From assembly GCA_018830415.1 (NCBI GenBank), contig JAHJSJ010000025.1, positions 1 through 5,630 on the forward strand: a DNA stretch of 5,630 nt, in the 5' to 3' direction. Of the stretch, positions 1-5,630 are shown in pieces (position 1 is the first letter of the stretch; each line of letters starts with the position of its first letter). The DNA is from Alphaproteobacteria bacterium. GTDB taxonomy: Bacteria; Pseudomonadota; Alphaproteobacteria; Sphingomonadales; Sphingomonadaceae. Position numbers and translations under genes: made by a program. Below the pieces are notes generated by a model that worked only from the letters and a program-made list of their open reading frames with translations, ran no database searches and had not been told where the DNA came from.

Positions 1-1
1 C

Positions 2-508
2 CTGCCGATCCTGATCACTCAGCACCTGCCATCCTCGTTCATCCCGGTGTTTGTCCGCCAGGTCGAAACCGCTTGCGGACGCCCGGCTGACATCGCCGAG
101 GACGGGCTGGATATCCGCCCTGGCCGCATCATCATCGCGCCGGGGCATGGCCATATGCTGGTGCGGCGCGGCGGAGAGCGGTTGACCACCCGGCTGTGTT
201 CGAAACCGGTGGCGAGCGGGTGCATGCCCTCGGTCGATCCGATGCTCTCCAGTCTTGCAGAGGCCTGCGATGGTCAGGCGCTTGGCGTAATCCTGTCGGG
301 CATGGGCCGCGACGGGGTGATCGGCGCGCAGGCGCTGGTCGATGCGGGCGGCACTATCTACGCGCAGGATGCCGAAAGCAGCGCGGTGTGGGGGATGCCC
401 GGCGCGGTTGCGCGTGCGGGGCTGGCCAGCCTGATCGCCGCGCCCGAACGGCTTGGCGAAGCGGTGATGGCCCATGCAGCCGCGCCCAGCGCCGCAGTGC
501 TGCGGTAG
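2..508 (+). CDS. cheB: CheB receptor methylesterase/glutamine deamidase, C-terminal part (5' end outside window)
   Basis: CheB removes methyl groups from receptor glutamates and deamidates receptor glutamines in the cytoplasm, resetting chemoreceptors during adaptation. The visible 168 residues are most of the catalytic domain. They open with the TQHLP motif, whose histidine (visible residue 8) matches the catalytic-triad His. PSVDPML follows at about 76-82, then LSGMGRDG at about 98-105, whose Asp (about 104) matches the triad Asp, and AQDAESSAVWGMPGAV, a standard CheB C-terminal block. The catalytic Ser (GxSTGG region) and any receiver domain lie left of the window, so a receiver-less homologue cannot be excluded. 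The frame is open from base 2 and stops at TAG 506-508. cheR follows after 9 nt in the same frame, which suggests a shared transcript. Family assignment is very secure; whether the whole protein is canonical is unknown. Confidence 0.95.
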   Translation: MPILITQHLPSSFIPVFVRQVETACGRPADIAEDGLDIRPGRIIIAPGHGHMLVRRGGERLTTRLCSKPVASGCMPSVDPMLSSLAEACDGQALGVILSGMGRDGVIGAQALVDAGGTIYAQDAESSAVWGMPGAVARAGLASLIAAPERLGEAVMAHAAAPSAAVLR

Positions 509-517
509 AGCCAGCCG

Positions 518-1381
518 ATGGAAGTCAGCGAAGCCTCACACCAGATCATTGCCGATCTGCTTGCCGCACGCACCGGCCAGCACCTCACCGAAAGCCGCCG
601 CTGGCGGGTCAATTCGGCGCTCGCCGGGATTTTCCGCGAACACGGCATCAGTAATGTCGATCAGCTGGTATGCCTGCTCGCCGCGCCGCGGACGGGGCCG
701 GAAAGCCCCGATCTGTCGCAGGATGTGGTCGAGGCGCTGCTCAACAACGAAACCTATTTCTTCCGCGACAAGCCGACCTTTGACCAGCTGCCAGCGGAAA
801 TCCTGCCCGAACTGGCCGAGCGGCGGCGCGATTGCCGCCGTCTGTCGATCTGGTCGGCAGGCTGTTCGACCGGGCAGGAAGCCTATTCGATGGCGATGCT
901 GTTCGTGGATCAGAAAGACCGCTGGGAGGGGTGGAGCATCGACATCCTCGGCACCGATGTTTCGCACCGCGCTGTCAATGCCGCGCGCAGCGGGCTTTAC
1001 AGCCAGTTCGAAGTGCAGCGCGGGCTGGGCGTCACCCAGATGCTGCGCCATTTCGATGAAACGCCGCGCGGCTGGCAGATTGGCGAAGAGGCGCGGCGGA
1101 TGGTGCGTTTTCGTCAGCACAATGTGCTTGGCCCCCATCCCGGCCGGATGGCGTTTGATCTGGTGCTGTGCCGCAATGTGCTGCTTTATTTTGATCGCGA
1201 GACCCGCGGTGAAGCCTTTGCCCGCCTTGCCGATGCGGTGGTTCCCGACGGCTTTCTGATGCTGGGCGCGGGCGAAACCGTGGTCGGCCAGACCGACCGC
1301 TTCGTTCCGTCCGCGCGCCGCGCGAGCTTTTTCGAGCCGCTTTCGCACCGCCAAGTATCAGCCTTGCGCAAAACAGCCTGA
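518..1381 (+). CDS. cheR: CheR chemotaxis protein methyltransferase
   Basis: CheR uses S-adenosylmethionine (SAM) to methylate glutamates on MCP signalling helices, opposing CheB. The 287 residues match the usual family length. An all-helical CheR N-terminal domain spans about 1-65. The catalytic domain carries NETYFFRD (77-84), the SAM-binding SAGCSTGQEAYSMAM (113-127), the acidic segment LGTDVS (144-149), the RSGLY/EVQRGL region (158-170) and FDLVLCRNVLLYFD (213-226). The C-terminus ends in LMLGAGETV (247-255) and RRASFFE (267-273). GQE in place of enteric GEE in the SAM loop is, from memory, common in alphaproteobacteria and not a defect. The ATG at 518 is preceded only by a weak purine run (TAGAG, 506-510). 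The start is chosen because the N-terminal domain begins at once and the cheB stop lies three codons upstream in the same frame. No TPR or PAS extension is present. Confidence 0.96.
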   Translation: MEVSEASHQIIADLLAARTGQHLTESRRWRVNSALAGIFREHGISNVDQLVCLLAAPRTGPESPDLSQDVVEALLNNETYFFRDKPTFDQLPAEILPELAERRRDCRRLSIWSAGCSTGQEAYSMAMLFVDQKDRWEGWSIDILGTDVSHRAVNAARSGLYSQFEVQRGLGVTQMLRHFDETPRGWQIGEEARRMVRFRQHNVLGPHPGRMAFDLVLCRNVLLYFDRETRGEAFARLADAVVPDGFLMLGAGETVVGQTDRFVPSARRASFFEPLSHRQVSALRKTA

Positions 1382-1472
1382 GCCGCAGCTTTACCCTTCG
1401 TTAGCCGATGTCGTTTAGCACGATTTTCAAAATGGCGGCGCTTAGACCGCGATCCTCGGGAAAGCATCTATC
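1382..1472 (+). other. 91-nt spacer between cheR and the GGDEF-EAL gene; possible promoter region
   Basis: This gap is AT-richer than the flanking genes. It contains a tight palindrome, ATTTTCAAAAT (1423-1433), and a pair of TTA-containing half-sites (TTAC at 1391, TTAG at 1401). I see no convincing -35/-10 pair and no GC-rich hairpin followed by a T run, so neither a promoter nor a terminator can be called firmly. Its length and composition leave room for a secondary promoter driving the GGDEF-EAL and receptor genes. Confidence 0.4.
1458..1464 (+). promoter_or_regulatory. Probable ribosome binding site for the GTG start at 1473
   Basis: The purine run GGGAAAG ends 8 nt before the GTG at 1473, a normal Shine-Dalgarno distance. 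An in-frame TAG at 1443 precedes it, and no other start codon lies between that stop and 1473. The GTG is therefore the most upstream start possible in this frame. The match to the anti-Shine-Dalgarno sequence is imperfect. Confidence 0.5.
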
Positions 1473-2983
1473 GTGTTCGCTACATCACCCCCCTTGCGAC
1501 TAACGCCCACCGGGCTGGTGGTGATCCCGCTTGGCGTGATCAGCGGACTGACCGGGCTGATCGTGCTGGCGATCAGTTTCAACGAACGGATCGTGATCGT
1601 GTCGCACGGCGCGCTGATCATCTCCGCAATCCTTGTCTATGCGGCGACCATCGTCGTTCTGGGTTGCAGCGGCATCGCCAATATCCGCGCGCTTGAAACG
1701 CGGGCGATCACCGATCCGCTGACTCGCCTGCCCAATCGCCATGCGCTGCATGAGGATATCCACGCTGCCTCGCTAGGCGACGAGGAAGTGGCGCTGGCGA
1801 TGATCGATCTCGACAGTTTCAAGCAGGTCAACGACCATTACGGCCACGCCGTTGGCGATCAGTTGATCGAAAGATGCGCGCAAATGGTCTGCACTGTGTG
1901 CGGTGACGAGGCGCGCTGTTACCGGCTGGGCGGCGATGAATTTGCGGTTGTGATGTCGGGCAAGGTCGCCGGCACGATCCTCGAAGGCATTTGCCGCACC
2001 TTACTGGAACAGATGGGCACGCCGGTTGAGGTCGGGCACCTCCATATTGCGGTGGGGGCCAGCATCGGCCTTACCCGCAGCACCGCCGCGCAGCGCCTGC
2101 CGTCATCGGAAATGCTCCGCCGGGCCGATGTGGCGATGTATATGTCCAAACGCGGCGGCAAGATGCGCACCACCTGGTTCAATGAAGGCTTTGACCGCTG
2201 CCGCGAACGCATGCGCGAAATCGAGGACGAGATTCGCATCGGGATCGCGAACGGCGAATTCCACGTCGCCTACCAGCCGCTGGTCAATGCCGAAAGTGGC
2301 CGGATCGTCGCGGTGGAGGCGTTGCTGCGCTGGGATCGCGGGGATCGATCACCCCTTGGCCCAAATATATTCATTCCCGTGGCCGAGGAATCCGGGCTGA
2401 TCAATCCGCTTGGCCAATGGGTGCTGCGTCAGGCAGTGTGCGACGCGATGCGCTGGGGCGAAATATCGCTATCGGTCAATGTTTCAGCTGCGCAACTGCG
2501 CAATCCCGAATTTCCGATCAAGCTGGGCGAAGTGCTGGAAGAAACCGGTTTTCCCCCGCGACAGCTTGAACTGGAAGTGACCGAAACCTGCCTGGTGCTC
2601 GATCCGGTGGTGGCCGAACGCACGCTTGATGTGATCCGGTCGTTCGGGGTGCAGATCGCGCTGGATGATTTCGGCACCGGCTATGCCTCGATCGGGTTCC
2701 TGCGGCGGTTCCGCTTTGAAAAACTGAAACTGGACCGCAGCCTGGTCGAACTCGCCGGGGTGGATGATGCCAGCCGGGCGATGATGCTGTCCTCGATCGC
2801 GCTCGCCCGCGCGCTCAATATGGGCGTGACCGCCGAAGGCGTGGAAACCGAGGAACAGGCCAGTCTCGTGCGGCTGGCCGGCTGCGACCAGATCCAGGGC
2901 TGGCTGTATTATCGCGCCATGCCCGCAAGCGAGATCGACCGCCTGATCGCGGCTCAGAACGCCAGCGATGACGAACAAGCGGC

Positions 2984-2987
<4 letters not shown>
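1473..2987 (+). CDS. Membrane-anchored GGDEF-EAL protein (c-di-GMP cyclase/phosphodiesterase)
   Basis: Two transmembrane helices (about 14-34 and 46-65), separated by only about 11 residues, lead directly into a GGDEF domain (about 75-240) and an EAL domain (about 250-495). There is no PAS, GAF, HAMP or sizeable periplasmic sensor. The GGDEF half has DPLTRLPNR (81-89), metal-site Asp112, the VND and VGD substrate positions (N120, D129) and intact GGDEF (153-157), so cyclase activity is plausible. The inhibitory RxxD I-site is missing: the expected positions read GDEA (144-147). The EAL half keeps EALLRW (282-287), NVS (336-338), ELEVTE (366-371), DDFGTG (398-403), K419, EGVE (455-458) and QGW (475-477), so it is predicted to be an active phosphodiesterase. 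Which activity dominates cannot be told from sequence. The stop overlaps the start of the downstream receptor gene by 4 nt, implying coupled expression. Domain calls are secure; the role in chemotaxis is inferred from context. Confidence 0.95.
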
Positions 2988-4801
<1,814 letters not shown>

Positions 4802-4870
4802 CGCGGCACACCCCGGCGCAGCGCAAAGCGCACTAAATTGCGACGCGCACACCGGCTGAATCAAGCATTT

Positions 4871-4884
4871 GGAAAGGATTTTCC
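4871..4884. repeat. Small inverted repeat upstream of the second receptor gene
   Basis: GGAAA (4871-4875) and TTTCC (4880-4884) can pair around a 4-nt loop. An alternative pairing is AAGGA (4874-4878) with TCCTT (4882-4886). The stem is only 5 bp with no following T run, so it is more likely a protein-binding half-palindrome or chance than a terminator. Confidence 0.3.
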
Positions 4885-4910
4885 TTCACAATTGTTTGGT
4901 CAAGAGCCCC

Positions 4911-4915
4911 GGGGA
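4911..4915 (+). promoter_or_regulatory. Ribosome binding site for the start at 4924
   Basis: GGGGA lies 8 nt before the ATG at 4924. Two further in-frame ATG codons (4930 and 4933) would be 14 and 17 nt away, so spacing favours 4924. The GGGG is also half of a CCCCGGGG palindrome (4907-4914), which could partly mask it. Confidence 0.55.
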
Positions 4916-4923
4916 ATTACGCA

Positions 4924-5630
4924 ATGAACATGATGAGCCTGCAGGAGCGCAGCGAGGAACAGGCCGTTCCCGACTTTGTGCGTGAACTCAGGGCCGATTT
5001 CGGACGCGAAGATGCTGACATCGCAGCCGCAAACGGCGCGCCAAGCGGCAGCGATACCTTGCTCGAACGTTTCTCATGGTTCCGCAATTTGTCGCTGGCG
5101 CACAAGGTCAACGCGATCTTCGGAAGCTTCCTTGCGGTCGGCGTGATCATGTCGCTGGTGATCGGCATCGGCCTTGGCGAATTGTGGAACCGCTATCAAA
5201 GCGCAGGCCAGGTGCAGCACACGGTAATCGCTGCGAGCGAATTGCAATCGGCGGCGCAGGACATGCGCTATCACTCGCTACGCGCGCTCTACGACCGCAG
5301 CGCCCCGCTGGTCGAACAACAGCGCGGCAGCGAAATCGCGGTCGCAGCGCAGGTCGCTGCAATGGAAGCAGCGCTTGCGGGCGATGACACCGAATTGCAG
5401 CCGCACATCATCGCCCTGCGCGCCGATCTGGACAATTTCCGCGCCGATTTTGCGCGCGCGCTCGATCAGGTGCGCGGCGGCGCGAACGCCAATGCCGTGG
5501 CCGCACAGATCGCCGCACAGACCAGCGAACTGCTCGAATCCTGCGCCCAGTTATCCGCCGATCTGACCGCGCGTGCTGAGGCGCAGGAAGCCGCCGGCAT
5601 CGCCCATTTCTTCAACATGGTGATGGTTGC
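4924..5630 (+). CDS. Second membrane chemoreceptor (probable MCP), N-terminal part, runs off the right edge
   Basis: The frame is open from ATG 4924 to the window end (235 complete codons, no stop). The product starts MNMMSLQERSEEQ. It has an unusually long, acidic cytoplasmic N-terminal tail of about 60 residues, then TM1 (about 63-87) and a long helical, Ala/Gln/Glu-rich segment (about 88-225) that looks like a periplasmic helical-bundle sensor. A hydrophobic stretch starting at HFFNMVMV (about 228 onward) is probably the beginning of TM2. Around TM1 it shares the pattern W-F-x-x-L-x-L-x-x-K-x-x-x-x-F-G with the upstream MCP at identical spacing (W52 to G67 here, W33 to G48 there). Both that and the gene order point to a second MCP. 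The HAMP and signalling domains would lie outside the window, so a sensor kinase or other membrane sensor is not excluded. Confidence 0.8.
   Translation, partial: MNMMSLQERSEEQAVPDFVRELRADFGREDADIAAANGAPSGSDTLLERFSWFRNLSLAHKVNAIFGSFLAVGVIMSLVIGIGLGELWNRYQSAGQVQHTVIAASELQSAAQDMRYHSLRALYDRSAPLVEQQRGSEIAVAAQVAAMEAALAGDDTELQPHIIALRADLDNFRADFARALDQVRGGANANAVAAQIAAQTSELLESCAQLSADLTARAEAQEAAGIAHFFNMVMV

Larger units (their letters stand above)
4802..4923 (+). other. 122-nt spacer between the two receptor genes
   Basis: The spacer has a GC-rich left half with an imperfect direct repeat: ACGCGGCACACCCCGG at 4801-4816 and ACGCGCACACCGG at 4843-4855. The right half, from about 4860, is AT-richer with a small hairpin. 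TTGGAA (4869-4874) followed by ATTGTT (4891-4896) could be a weak -35/-10 pair with a 16-nt spacer, but the -10 match is poor. No terminator with a T tract is visible. A promoter serving the second receptor is plausible but unproven. Confidence 0.4.

Noticed and set aside
474..1259. 261-codon + strand frame overlapping cheR
   Set aside because: It is an out-of-frame shadow of cheR, rich in Arg, Ser, Pro and Cys, with no domain. The cheR frame accounts for every conserved motif.
536..1354. Long antisense open frame (272 codons) opposite cheR
   Set aside because: It lies entirely within a textbook cheR in a GC-rich genome where antisense frames stay open by codon bias. Its translation is low-complexity, His/Arg/Ala-rich, and matches no family I recognise.
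1404..1411. GCCGATGT resembling a flagellar sigma-28 -10 element (GCCGATAA)
   Set aside because: No TAAA-like -35 element lies at the required distance upstream; the sequence there is GC-rich coding end.
1435..1450. GCGG/CCGC hairpin in the spacer before the GGDEF-EAL gene
   Set aside because: A 4-bp stem with an 8-nt loop and no T tract is not distinguishable from chance.
4804..4819. Sigma-54-like promoter (GGCAC then GC at GG-N10-GC spacing) just after the first MCP stop
   Set aside because: The -12 element reads GGCGC, not TTGC. The spacing alone is expected often in GC-rich sequence.
4821..4831. GCGC-AAA-GCGC hairpin after the first MCP as a terminator
   Set aside because: The stem is only 4 bp and no T tract follows, so it cannot be supported as an intrinsic terminator.

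Overview
The window is about 64% GC by eye. It holds five protein-coding genes, all on the + strand and tightly packed, and all belong to chemotaxis or cyclic-di-GMP signalling. The GC-rich codon use, the alphaproteobacterial style of the CheR and of the receptor signalling domain, and the cheB-cheR-GGDEF/EAL-receptor arrangement suggest an alphaproteobacterium. Sphingomonadales (Erythrobacter/Sphingomonas-like) is my best guess, but it rests on general resemblance and not on a search.

Layout: (1) 2-508, the C-terminal 168 codons of CheB, the receptor methylesterase, cut by the left edge. (2) 518-1381, complete CheR, the receptor methyltransferase, 9 nt after cheB and in the same reading frame. 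(3) 1382-1472, a 91-nt spacer that is AT-richer than its surroundings. (4) 1473-2987, a membrane-anchored GGDEF-EAL protein with both catalytic signatures intact but no product-inhibition I-site. (5) 2984-4801, a complete methyl-accepting chemotaxis protein (MCP) whose start codon overlaps the previous stop (ATGA). (6) 4802-4923, a 122-nt spacer with a small hairpin and a good ribosome binding site. (7) 4924 to the right edge, the N-terminal 235 codons of a second membrane receptor, probably another MCP related to the first.

Together these form one end of a chemotaxis cluster. CheR and CheB set the methylation state of receptors such as the two encoded here, which would signal through CheA/CheW/CheY homologues expected upstream but not visible. 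The GGDEF-EAL protein is translationally coupled to the first receptor, so the locus may join chemotactic sensing to c-di-GMP turnover, and hence to the choice between swimming and attachment. That link is an inference from gene order.

No RNA genes, mobile elements, CRISPR arrays or convincing terminators were seen. Every part is a recognisable family, and nothing here demands a wholly new system. The points most worth a second look are the coupled c-di-GMP enzyme and receptor, the absent I-site, the in-frame cheB/cheR junction, and the non-canonical residues at the expected receptor methylation positions.
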